Assembly: GCA_005801425.1 (NCBI GenBank)
Contig: SYDY01000070.1
Location: forward strand, 1-30,292
Reading direction: 5' to 3'
DNA from: Bdellovibrionales bacterium
GTDB lineage: Bacteria > Myxococcota > XYA12-FULL-58-9 > SYDY01
DNA length: 30,292 nucleotides
Within the stretch, counting starts at the first letter, position 1. Every line of letters starts with the position of its first letter. A program made the translations under genes and the position numbers. Under the pieces are notes generated by a model. That model ran no database searches. It was not told the origin of the DNA and worked only from the letters and a program-made list of their open reading frames with translations. Of this stretch, positions 1 through 7,772 are shown piece by piece.

Positions 1-228
1 AACCCGGCCTCGCCATGCCGTGTAAACGGACCGGACCGCATTCCCACAAAAGCGTTGTGACGCGATCAAAAAATACAATCAAGTCCCAAACATCATGCGC
101 GTCACGTGGCTTTTGTGGAAGGCGGGAGGAACCTGCACACGGATGGCGAGGCAGAGAGACACAGCGTGACAAACCAATCCCCCCGCGTAACATCAGTTAA
201 ATAAAAGAGCGAATAAGTCCTTATGACG
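1..228. other. Upstream region without a supported gene
   Basis: I see no convincing coding region, tRNA or repeat here. A short open frame at 15-200 has no ribosome-binding site and a composition unlike the neighbouring proteins. A minus-strand ATG at 14-16 could begin a gene running off the left edge, but it has no Shine-Dalgarno and only five codons are visible. The region probably holds upstream control sequence for the gene starting at 245. Confidence 0.4.
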
Positions 229-229
229 C

Positions 230-238
230 TGATATAAT
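230..238 (+). promoter_or_regulatory. Extended -10 promoter, probably leaderless
   Basis: TGATATAAT matches an extended -10 element (TGnTATAAT). The hexamer occupies 233-238 and is followed by only six bases before the ATG at 245, so the predicted transcription start falls on or next to the start codon. No Shine-Dalgarno and no good -35 box are visible. A near-identical motif precedes the paralog downstream. Confidence 0.6.
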
Positions 239-244
239 ACTATT

Positions 245-2131
245 ATGGCGTCAGACATGGGTGGTGTAGGTAGGAAACCGCCATCCCTCAGCAGTTTAGA
301 CAACACAACAGCGCATAAAGTCAGCATACTGGGCAATGGTGCGACGCCCCTTGATCAATCAGAGGCATCAAAAAGCCACGTTTCCACATCGGGCCCCAAT
401 CCATCGCAACCTAAACCGCCCGCACCCAAGACGCCAATCACACCCCCATCCGCGCAAACACAACCCCCAAACCCCGATGCACATATAGACGGACTCTCAT
501 TGCGATTTGTCGATAGACCCAAACAAACCGAGCCAACCAAACCCCTTGTGCTTCATGACCACGCCGAAACCATCGAAGTGCTCAATCTCATGTTGAATAC
601 GCACGGCCACACAAGTGGCATCAATAAAGACGGTGTTTGTCTGGCCATCGCATCAATGGCCGCGCAAGAAGCCTATCTTCGAGACAAAGGGCTTCAAGGG
701 ACAGGGTTCTTTGAAGCACTGGATAGTTTGATGAACAATCCCATCGCGGCGTGGACTGTCACTGGGGGAAACATAGACATCAATGACCTTAAGACATTTT
801 TTCAAAACCACAGTTCACAAATCGCGGAGATCCCTGCGAAAGCCTTTGGTCCATCAGGCGGCCCTCGAACAGCCGAGCAACTTTTGGCATGCTTGGGAGA
901 TGGCAATGCGCAAACATCGTTGCACCAATATGTAGAACATCAGGCGCTTCATCTTGCGAACGATCTGCAGTTTTTGTTGTTTCCTGGCAAAGCCACTGCG
1001 ACCCAGCTGCAAACATGGTTTCCGGGATCGGATCTCACTTCGCTTGGACAGATGGGTGGCATTTATAATCAGGCGACACTCGCTTCCGATTTCGCCATGC
1101 TCCCCAAAGGAACACTCTGTGGGATCAATATAAGAAACCATGCCATGAGTGTTGTGCGCTTAAGCGACGGGTCATGGTCGTACGTCGATCCAAATGCAAA
1201 AGAAAAGCCAAAAATCTATCATAGCTGCGAAGAACTCGCCCATGCCATTCTCGTTGGGGCAGAAGGCACCACCCCCCTTCCAGATGGATTCATCGTTTTA
1301 TCCCCGTTTATAACCCCCGAAGACGCACAAAAACTCGCAACCCCTTGGGTACCCCTCGCAAACCTTCATCTTGACATGACCACTTTGCCTGCGATTGAAA
1401 CGGTTCATCATATTGCCGCATTTGCCCCCCAATTATGGAACACACTCCTTCAGCAAACATCCGAACCTTGCTTGGATGGCGCACCCATCAAATTTTTAAT
1501 CATCTCCACTGTTCCCGAAACCATCATCGCCTCATTGCCCTTTATGAAAGATCTCGCCACCAACCTTATGGACCTGACAACGCAGATGAAATTGCGTGAA
1601 ACAGAACTCGCCAAGTTAGCCAAAATAACAGGCATCAATATGCCAATCGTCCCGTTGGACTTTGATTTCTCTCATGATGTATCTGAGATGGCTTTGCAGA
1701 ACAGAACCCTCGTGTTTGCAGAACATCTGCGTCGTACGTTAGGCAACCACCCAGCATTTCAATCTCCTGAAGACGCGATCCAATATTTAAAATCACAAAC
1801 GCTTGGATCCGTGTGCGCACTCCTGGAAACGGTAAAACCTTTCAGTCCCCAATGCCAGCTCTATCTTTTTGAACAACTTTTACCCGAAGCATCCCCTTTC
1901 CGTGCCATGTTTCGCAATATGCGAGTCGACGCACGACCTGAACAGGAAACGCAATTTCCGATGAAAATAAGGGGCATCTTGGCGCAGCAAATCATCTCTG
2001 GCCTGGCGCAACATCCTGAGAAATACGACCCTGCTGATCCAGAGGCCGCCTATACAGAAATCATAAAAGGCAAATACGAAAAGAAATTTGCAGTCTTCGA
2101 TGCCTATTTTCCTAACCATACTGAGGCCTAA
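245..2131 (+). CDS. Putative papain-like (C58/YopT-like) cysteine peptidase, effector-type, paralog 1
   Basis: Predicted 628-residue protein with no signal peptide or membrane segment. Residues 1-100 are rich in Ser, Thr and Pro and probably disordered. The core carries the ordered pattern of a papain-fold catalytic triad: Cys132 in KDGVCLAIAS at the start of a helix, His299 in NHAMSVVRL, and Asp315 in WSYVDPN. That order and the 'H...yvDPN' ending resemble YopT/C58-type effector peptidases, although overall similarity was judged by eye only. The helical C-terminal part contains LFEQLLPEASPFRAMFRNM, which the neighbour shares. The next gene is a full-length paralog 42 bases downstream, so this is a tandem duplication. 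The ATG at 245 is the natural start because it directly follows an extended -10. Function is inferred: a cleaved host or competitor target is possible, but no substrate can be named. An amidase or transglutaminase using the same triad cannot be excluded. Confidence 0.6.
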   Translation: MASDMGGVGRKPPSLSSLDNTTAHKVSILGNGATPLDQSEASKSHVSTSGPNPSQPKPPAPKTPITPPSAQTQPPNPDAHIDGLSLRFVDRPKQTEPTKPLVLHDHAETIEVLNLMLNTHGHTSGINKDGVCLAIASMAAQEAYLRDKGLQGTGFFEALDSLMNNPIAAWTVTGGNIDINDLKTFFQNHSSQIAEIPAKAFGPSGGPRTAEQLLACLGDGNAQTSLHQYVEHQALHLANDLQFLLFPGKATATQLQTWFPGSDLTSLGQMGGIYNQATLASDFAMLPKGTLCGINIRNHAMSVVRLSDGSWSYVDPNAKEKPKIYHSCEELAHAILVGAEGTTPLPDGFIVLSPFITPEDAQKLATPWVPLANLHLDMTTLPAIETVHHIAAFAPQLWNTLLQQTSEPCLDGAPIKFLIISTVPETIIASLPFMKDLATNLMDLTTQMKLRETELAKLAKITGINMPIVPLDFDFSHDVSEMALQNRTLVFAEHLRRTLGNHPAFQSPEDAIQYLKSQTLGSVCALLETVKPFSPQCQLYLFEQLLPEASPFRAMFRNMRVDARPEQETQFPMKIRGILAQQIISGLAQHPEKYDPADPEAAYTEIIKGKYEKKFAVFDAYFPNHTEA

Positions 2132-2159
2132 AAAGATCAAGTCCAAAATCCATATTCGA

Positions 2160-2168
2160 TGATACAAT
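2160..2168 (+). promoter_or_regulatory. Extended -10 promoter, probably leaderless
   Basis: TGATACAAT has the same extended -10 architecture as the element at 230-238, differing at one base. The hexamer at 2163-2168 is followed by five bases and the in-frame ATG at 2174. It suggests that the second paralog has its own promoter and that the upstream in-frame ATG at 2159 is not the start. Confidence 0.5.
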
Positions 2169-2173
2169 TAAAA

Positions 2174-3976
2174 ATGGGCAGTCCGGCCGGACCTACGAGG
2201 GATGGTTCTGTAATATTGCACCGTCAGGCTTCTTCAGAGCCTGTTCGGCCCAACAGAACCTCTTCAACACATCCCAACGACACATTGCAACAATCCACAA
2301 CGGCACTAAGCCCCTCCAAAGACGATATTGGATTAACCCCGCCCAAAGCACCGCCCAGACGCAAGCGACAGGCCCACAATCTTGTTCCCGAAGGACTTCG
2401 ATTGCGCTTTGACAAACCCCAACAAACCGAACCCTACAAGCCGATCGTCCGTCATGACCACGATACAATACTCATACGTCTTAACGCCGTATTTCACGCC
2501 CTTGGCTATCCTCATGGCATCGAAAAAGACGGTGTATGCATTGCCCTCGCACAACTGGGCGCACAAGAGGCGTATTTGCGCGATAAGGGACTTCAAGGCG
2601 CCGGGTTTTTCGAAGCCATGGATGCGTTCATGCAGGATCCCATCGTTTCAGGCATTGCCAATCAAATGCCTGTTGATGAGGATGACATTCAAAACTTTTT
2701 AAAAGCCTTCCCAGACGGTTTTAAAAAATTGCCTGCAGAAGCGTTTGGCCCCAAGGGATCACCACGCACCCAAGAACAACTGTTGGCGTGCCTCGGTGAC
2801 AAATCATCCCAAGAAGCGTTTCGCCAATATGCGGAGCAACACGCCACATGGCTTGCCAATGATCTGCAGTTTTTGTTGTTTCCAGGGCATGTTTTCCCAT
2901 TGCAAGAACAAATGTGGTTTCCAGGAACCGATCTGAAATCAGTAGGATATCTTGCTGGATTTTATTCGCTAAAAGAACTCACTGCAGATCTTGAAAGACT
3001 GCCCATCGGCACCCTCTGTGGCATTTCTATTCCAGGCCATTCAATGAGTGCTGTTCGCCTTCAAGATGGCAGATGGTCGTATGTGGATGCCAATCGATGG
3101 CCGGATCCGCATCCCCATGAACAGCCCTTTGAAATATTCGATACCGACGCGCTGGCACACGTCATTTTAGATCCGCCAACCATGCAAGCGCAGGCCGCCG
3201 TCGTGACTTTATCCCCATTCATGACATCCAACGATTTTAAAAATCAAAAAATACCGATCACCCCTTTCGCAATATTTCATAGCGACCCGGATCCGGATGC
3301 ATCCTCAAAACCGATCCCTCCCATGACCGTTGATTTTCCAACAGAGGCCTGGGGAAAATTGCTCCATATCCAGGGCAAATCAATCGACAATGCTGCATTA
3401 CTAAAGTCCATACTCGATCATTCTGATCTCAATACGGTATTCGCCTCGCTTGCTTATGTGCACCCTGATCATATTTTATCCGAAGCCCTCCGCGATGAAC
3501 CCGAAGCCGCGCACGCCATGATCTCCCTCCAAAACAGAGCCCTTATTTTTGCCGAATGGGTACGAAGAAAAGATGGCGTTCCTCAGAAATTTCTAACGCC
3601 TGAAGCAGCATTCCAATCATTAAAAAACCACGAAATTGAAACGCTCCATGCGTATGCAACACAGGTCAGTGCCATGAAGCCTGCGTGGGAAATCCACATG
3701 CTCGAACAATTTCTTCCAGAAGAGTCCCCCATCCGTGCCATGTTTCGCAATATGGGTGCCGACGCACGGGATCACAGCAAAATAGGATTGACACGTGATA
3801 GACAAGCACAATGCGCATGGTTCATCATGAAGCAGCTGGGCAAAACATCTGAGAAATTTAATCCCCGTGATGCACACGCCGCCTACGCTGCTATCGTTCC
3901 CAAACTCAAAGCCGAACTCCATGACGATACGATTTTCAATGCATTGGGTGCGTATTTTCCCTATCCCATGCCGTAA
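2174..3976 (+). CDS. Putative papain-like (C58/YopT-like) cysteine peptidase, effector-type, paralog 2
   Basis: Predicted 600-residue paralog of the preceding gene. The same triad is present: Cys122 in KDGVCIALAQ, His289 in GHSMSAVRL and Asp305 in WSYVDAN. Spacing matches the first copy exactly (167 residues from Cys to His, 16 from His to Asp). The N-terminal 80 residues are again Ser/Thr/Pro-rich, and the C-terminal helical block contains FLPEESPIRAMFRNMGADAR. Both copies share long identical stretches, for example around NDLQFLLFPG, and remain similar at DNA level there. The Asn after the Asp in copy 1 (DPN) becomes DAN here. An in-frame ATG at 2159 would add five residues, but 2174 follows a -10 box. 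The gene converges on the MFS transporter with a five-base gap and no visible terminator. Peptidase function is inferred from the motif pattern. Confidence 0.6.
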   Translation: MGSPAGPTRDGSVILHRQASSEPVRPNRTSSTHPNDTLQQSTTALSPSKDDIGLTPPKAPPRRKRQAHNLVPEGLRLRFDKPQQTEPYKPIVRHDHDTILIRLNAVFHALGYPHGIEKDGVCIALAQLGAQEAYLRDKGLQGAGFFEAMDAFMQDPIVSGIANQMPVDEDDIQNFLKAFPDGFKKLPAEAFGPKGSPRTQEQLLACLGDKSSQEAFRQYAEQHATWLANDLQFLLFPGHVFPLQEQMWFPGTDLKSVGYLAGFYSLKELTADLERLPIGTLCGISIPGHSMSAVRLQDGRWSYVDANRWPDPHPHEQPFEIFDTDALAHVILDPPTMQAQAAVVTLSPFMTSNDFKNQKIPITPFAIFHSDPDPDASSKPIPPMTVDFPTEAWGKLLHIQGKSIDNAALLKSILDHSDLNTVFASLAYVHPDHILSEALRDEPEAAHAMISLQNRALIFAEWVRRKDGVPQKFLTPEAAFQSLKNHEIETLHAYATQVSAMKPAWEIHMLEQFLPEESPIRAMFRNMGADARDHSKIGLTRDRQAQCAWFIMKQLGKTSEKFNPRDAHAAYAAIVPKLKAELHDDTIFNALGAYFPYPMP

Positions 3977-3981
3977 AGAAA

Positions 3982-5220
3982 TCATCTTGCTTTTTGGGGA
4001 AGCGTTTCATTCATACGCACAGCCACAAGAGTTCCTGAGATAAACGTCATTACCGCGATAACCCACATGGCGGTCGATAATCCAAAAGCATCGGACATGA
4101 GCCCTGCGAGCAACGCGCCTATGGCATAACCAAGATCACGCCACAGCCGATAAACACCCACCGAAGAAGCACGCCATGATGGATGGGCCACATCGCCAAT
4201 CGCGGCAAGAAGTGTGGGGTAAACCATGGCAGTGCCCAGACCAAGCAATACGGCGCCCATGGCAAATCCTGCAAATTGATGGGCTAGGATCACAATTGCG
4301 ATCCCAATCGCCTGAACCCACATGCCCAAAACGATGAGCCACTTGCGTCCCACACGATCCGACCAAGCACCCGTAAAAATCTGTGCGATGCCCCACGTCG
4401 CGGGATAAATAGCAGCGAGTGTTCCTATCTGATCAATGCGCATTTGTGCCGCAGCGAAAAAGAGTGGGAAGAGCCCCCATGCCATTCCATCGTTCAAATT
4501 ATTGACGAGGCCTGCTTGGCTTATGCTTGATAGATTTTTGTCGAACCATGTTGTTCGCCAGAAAATATCGCGCTGCGTAGGCATATTTTCGGTGAACTGT
4601 GCGCCATGAAGCTTTGATTCGGCAGCAACATGATACCTGGTTTCACGCACAACCCATGCTGAGAGAAAAAAACCTAGAATGACAAAAACAACACCGAGGT
4701 AAAAAGGCTCAGGGCGCAAACCATAGTGCGAAGCGATAAACCCCGTGGCAAGTGCACTGCCCGCAACAGCGAAATAGCCCGCAAATTCATTGAGTCCCAT
4801 GGCGAGTCCACGATTTTTCGGCCCCGCAAGATCGATCTTCATAATGACCGTTGTGGACCAGGTGAGGCCCTGACTTATGCCGAGCAATGCATTGGCAAAA
4901 AGAACCCACGACCATCCTGGGGCCCACATCAAAAGAAACGGCACAGGCATTGCAACAATCCACCCCCCCACAAGAACATGTTTGCGACCGAATGCATCAG
5001 AAAGGCGTCCTGCAAGATAATTCGTGAGTGCCTTGGTGATGCCAAATACAACGATAAAGGAGAGCACCGCTGTTTTTGCGGCAAGATGGAAATCCTCTTC
5101 CGCGATCAACGGCAAGATCGTTCGCTCCATGCCCACCATGGCACCCACAAAACCGTTGATGACGATGAGCAACACAAATTGCCCAAGATTTTCACGAATA
5201 CCGAGACGTACATGGGTCAT
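3982..5220 (-). CDS. MFS transporter
   Basis: A 412-residue major facilitator superfamily permease with about 12 hydrophobic segments in two halves, close to the usual family length. The loop between helices 2 and 3 has the family signature (GRLSDAFGRKHV, around residues 70-81), and the second half repeats it as GAWSDRVGRKW. The substrate cannot be told from sequence. Its ATG overlaps the stop codon of the upstream TauE/SafE-type gene in an ATGA arrangement, so the two are almost certainly cotranscribed and translationally coupled. The pairing with an anion-exporter family suggests export of small organic or sulfur-containing anions, but that is inference. Confidence 0.85.
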   Translation of the reverse strand: MTHVRLGIRENLGQFVLLIVINGFVGAMVGMERTILPLIAEEDFHLAAKTAVLSFIVVFGITKALTNYLAGRLSDAFGRKHVLVGGWIVAMPVPFLLMWAPGWSWVLFANALLGISQGLTWSTTVIMKIDLAGPKNRGLAMGLNEFAGYFAVAGSALATGFIASHYGLRPEPFYLGVVFVILGFFLSAWVVRETRYHVAAESKLHGAQFTENMPTQRDIFWRTTWFDKNLSSISQAGLVNNLNDGMAWGLFPLFFAAAQMRIDQIGTLAAIYPATWGIAQIFTGAWSDRVGRKWLIVLGMWVQAIGIAIVILAHQFAGFAMGAVLLGLGTAMVYPTLLAAIGDVAHPSWRASSVGVYRLWRDLGYAIGALLAGLMSDAFGLSTAMWVIAVMTFISGTLVAVRMNETLPQKAR

Positions 5221-6005
5221 AGCAATCCGCCTATCAATCCAAGCGCAACGGCAAAGAGAAGAATACCAACGATCTTTTGAACCGTGGCAAGGGTTGTTTT
5301 CTTTAAAAGTTGTGTTCCAAGTATTGATCCGGCAAGCGCCGAAACACCCGCAGCTGCAACCAAATTTAGAACACCTTGTGATTCAAGTTCTTCCCAATGA
5401 CGACCCAACATGGCGACGCCATAGATGGCCAGTCGACTTAGATCTACAATGATTGCCGAGACCACCGTTGTGCCCACAAACTGATCTTTCGTCAGATTGG
5501 CCTTGAGCAAAAACATACTGCGTAGGGCACCTTGAAGACCGGAAAGACCCCCAAAGAATCCAGAGAGAGCGCCTCCAAGCGGAATATACTTGGCAGGCAG
5601 CGTCATGTCCCGTAGCGAAGGAATGAGTTCAAAAAGCGAGAAGAACACAATCAACATACCGAGGATCATCTTGATGGGTTCGATGTTGAATGTGCGACCC
5701 ATGAGATTGTAAGAAGCAATATTCGGTAAATGCCCCATCTGCACGAGAAGCCATGCGCCAAGAGCTGCGGTGATGGCCGCCGGTATCGAGAATTTAAGTG
5801 TCGTCGAGACATCAGCCTTCCGACCCACAAGAAAAAGTTTGAAGATGTTGTTCGCCAAGTGAACAAGCGCTGTGGCGGCAACTGCGATTTCTATGGGGAA
5901 AAAAATAGAGAATGTGGGCAGGAGCAAGGTTCCAAGGCCAAAGCCAGAAAACAGGGTCAACGTTGCGACAAGAAAACTCGCAAGACAAATAACGACATAA
6001 ATCAT
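5217..6005 (-). CDS. TauE/SafE-family (sulfite exporter-like) membrane protein
   Basis: A 262-residue integral membrane protein made almost entirely of hydrophobic helices. It shows the family's two-part pattern: FSGFGLGTLLLP near the N-terminus and GGALSGFFGGLSGLQGALRS in the second half. Members move sulfite, sulfoacetate and related anions, and the exact substrate here is unknown. The open frame extends upstream to 6236, but that extension is hydrophilic and runs through an inverted-repeat element. The ATG at 6005 is preferred because the protein then starts directly with a transmembrane helix (MIYVVICLASFLVATL). A GGGAG Shine-Dalgarno (complement of 6016-6020) lies about ten bases upstream. 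That Shine-Dalgarno sits inside the arm of the repeat element. The stop overlaps the start of the MFS gene. Confidence 0.8.
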   Translation of the reverse strand: MIYVVICLASFLVATLTLFSGFGLGTLLLPTFSIFFPIEIAVAATALVHLANNIFKLFLVGRKADVSTTLKFSIPAAITAALGAWLLVQMGHLPNIASYNLMGRTFNIEPIKMILGMLIVFFSLFELIPSLRDMTLPAKYIPLGGALSGFFGGLSGLQGALRSMFLLKANLTKDQFVGTTVVSAIIVDLSRLAIYGVAMLGRHWEELESQGVLNLVAAAGVSALAGSILGTQLLKKTTLATVQKIVGILLFAVALGLIGGLL

Positions 6006-6010
6006 GGAGA

Positions 6011-6137
6011 TATAGCTCCCGCAAAACAAAATGAATGTTTTGCCCATTGGAATGCGGGCAAGATGCCCGCGTTCCAATATATAGATCGCCTCATCGTGCC
6101 ATATACAAAACGTACATTTTGTTTTGCGGGAGCTATA
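6011..6137. repeat. MITE-like element with 32-bp inverted arms and inner hairpin
   Basis: The arms 6011-6042 and 6106-6137 are inverted copies, identical at 30 of 32 positions, with a perfect 23-bp outer part (6011-6033 against 6115-6137). Both ends read TATAGCTCCC inward, compatible with a TA target duplication. An inner hairpin at 6047-6077 pairs TTGGAATGCGGGCA with its complement, with one G-T wobble and a three-base loop. No transposase is present. The size and structure suggest a miniature mobile element or a strong bidirectional hairpin between the divergent genes on either side. Confidence 0.7.
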
Positions 6138-6188
6138 CTTTGCCTTCATTTGGAAGTGAAAACCATCACATTGCCACCCTGACGCGTA

Positions 6189-6197
6189 TGTGATAAT
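6189..6197 (+). promoter_or_regulatory. Extended -10 promoter candidate
   Basis: TGTGATAAT fits an extended -10 element. Eight bases separate its GATAAT hexamer (6192-6197) from the ATG at 6206, so the transcript would be leaderless or nearly so. No -35 box or Shine-Dalgarno is obvious. Confidence 0.4.
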
Positions 6198-6205
6198 TGT
6201 ACTCC

Positions 6206-6574
6206 ATGACCCGGCGTATTCGACATCTGTGCGCAATGCTGGCTTTCATAAGCTTTAGCGCGCTTGTCGGTGCTGCCGTCATCGCAACATCCGAACCCTC
6301 GGCGCCCTCACACGCCCGTCATTCGACTGAGAAGTTTAACACTGCGGTAAGCATCAGCCACAACACTTCGACGTCCCTAACGGGCCATCTCTTCGACGAC
6401 AGTGCACGGCGCCTACCACAACCCCCTTCGCCTGTTGTCGCCATGACACCATGGCGTTCGATGCTATTAACGCACATCGTGCATAGCACGGCGCCACCCC
6501 AATCCCCCTTCCGAAATGCCCATCTTATGGTCCATGATGCCCAACCCTTGGCATCTATTCGCCTGCTTCTTTGA
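6206..6574 (+). CDS. Small secreted hypothetical protein
   Basis: I do not recognise this protein. From the ATG at 6206 it is 122 residues. The N-terminus is a plausible signal peptide: a basic start (MTRRIRHLC), a hydrophobic core (AMLAFISFSALVGAAVIA) and a small-residue cleavage zone. The mature part is rich in Ser, His, Pro and Thr with no recognisable domain and no cysteine. It lies 96 bases upstream of the HlyD-type gene on the same strand, so it could be the first gene of the secretion-like operon and possibly an accessory or cargo protein. The upstream in-frame TTG at 6197 is less likely as a start. It could also be a chance open frame; the signal peptide and the -10 element are the main support. 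Confidence 0.45.
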   Translation: MTRRIRHLCAMLAFISFSALVGAAVIATSEPSAPSHARHSTEKFNTAVSISHNTSTSLTGHLFDDSARRLPQPPSPVVAMTPWRSMLLTHIVHSTAPPQSPFRNAHLMVHDAQPLASIRLLL

Positions 6575-6598
6575 TCCACACCCAATTGCCATGAAGAT

Positions 6599-6604
6599 TA
6601 TACT
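6599..6604 (+). promoter_or_regulatory. -10 promoter candidate upstream of the HlyD operon
   Basis: TATACT at 6599-6604 resembles a -10 hexamer. It would give a leader of about 60 bases before the ATG at 6671. No convincing -35 box was found at the usual spacing. It also argues against the in-frame GTG at 6605 as the start of the adaptor gene, because that GTG lies directly against the hexamer. Confidence 0.25.
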
Positions 6605-6670
6605 GTGCGCTGGTGCATCGGTTTACACCAAGCCGAAGCATCTTCATTTTGGGTGAATGTGGGCGAAATC

Positions 6671-7762
6671 ATGTCAGAGCAAGCCAAACGCTATGCTGAG
6701 CAAATCTATTCTTTTGCGCCCAGCGAGAGCGACGAGCCCTATGCCACAACGCCCTCCGAAATGTTGGAGATCCACGATCTCCCCGATGTGGCGCGCGTCC
6801 TCTCGCGCCTTTTGATCTTATTCACGTTGCTCATGATCGTGATGATGGTCACCGTACCATGGCAGCAAACGTCCAGCGGCACAGGCCGCGTCATCGCCTA
6901 TTTACCCAACGAACGCGCACAAAACATCCACGCGACGGTATCTGGCAGAATAAGGCAATGGCACGTCCGGGAAGGTTCATTCCTCAAAGCAGGTGAACCC
7001 ATTTTGGAACTTATCGATACCGATCCCCGTTTTCTCGAACGGCTCAACATCGAGCGCGAAGCGTTAAAGCGGCAATATGAAGCCGCAATTGGTGTATCAC
7101 GCACAGCCAAATACGATGTTGATCGACAAACTGACCTATTTCGAAAAGGCATCAGTGCACGCAAAGATATGGAACACGCAATTATTGCCTACAAGAGCGC
7201 GCAGGCCGCCGAGGCCAATGCCTTCGCCAATCTCACCCAAGCCGATTCTCGGGTATCGCGGCAACAAACCCAAATCATCAATGCACCCATGGACGGCACC
7301 ATCGTGCGGATCACCCTTGGGACAAGTTCTGTCTTGGTGGAACAAGGCCAGGTGGTGGCCATTTTTGTTCCACGTAGCAACCAGCCCGCTGTGGAAATTT
7401 TTATAAGAGGAAACGATCTGCCCCTTGTCCACGAAGGTAGAAAAGTACGTTTGCAATTTGAAGGATGGCCCGCAGTGCAATTTTCGGGATGGCCTTCTAT
7501 CGCAGTAGGCACCTTCGGCGGCGTGGTTGCCATGCTCGATCAAATGGCAACACCCGAAGGATTGTTTCGTGTGATTGTGGTTCCAGATCCCGGGGAAGCA
7601 TGGCCAGAAAATCGATTCATACGCCAAGGCACACGAGTGAACGGCTGGATCCTACTTAATCAGGTGTCACTCGGCTACGAAATGTGGCGACAATTCAATG
7701 GCTTTCCACCGACCATGGAGCGTCCGCCTGAAAGCCCTGGAACCCCACACCTTACGAATTAG
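6671..7762 (+). CDS. HlyD-family periplasmic adaptor (membrane fusion protein)
   Basis: A 363-residue adaptor of a tripartite exporter. A cytosolic N-terminus of about 43 residues precedes one transmembrane helix (about 44-63, RLLILFTLLMIVMMVTV). A lipoyl/biotinyl-like half follows (NIHATVSGRIRQWHVREGSF), then a short coiled coil (about 120-210), the second lipoyl half (INAPMDGTIVRI) and a beta-barrel domain. This is the usual HlyD order; the length is on the short side for type I secretion adaptors. It bridges an inner-membrane transporter to the TolC-type protein encoded ten bases downstream. The ATG at 6671 is chosen over the GTG at 6605 because the extra residues do not fit the domain and a -10-like hexamer abuts 6605. 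An in-frame GTG at 6659 is another option. Neighbouring genes make this the first core gene of a secretion-type operon. Confidence 0.85.
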   Translation: MSEQAKRYAEQIYSFAPSESDEPYATTPSEMLEIHDLPDVARVLSRLLILFTLLMIVMMVTVPWQQTSSGTGRVIAYLPNERAQNIHATVSGRIRQWHVREGSFLKAGEPILELIDTDPRFLERLNIEREALKRQYEAAIGVSRTAKYDVDRQTDLFRKGISARKDMEHAIIAYKSAQAAEANAFANLTQADSRVSRQQTQIINAPMDGTIVRITLGTSSVLVEQGQVVAIFVPRSNQPAVEIFIRGNDLPLVHEGRKVRLQFEGWPAVQFSGWPSIAVGTFGGVVAMLDQMATPEGLFRVIVVPDPGEAWPENRFIRQGTRVNGWILLNQVSLGYEMWRQFNGFPPTMERPPESPGTPHLTN

Positions 7763-7772
7763 TGAGAATGCC

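Noticed and set aside
15-200. Short open frame of 61 codons at the left end
   Set aside because: No ribosome-binding site, a composition unlike neighbouring proteins and no recognisable features.
4726-5280. Plus-strand open frame of 184 codons
   Set aside because: Antisense to the MFS gene, highly basic and without family features.
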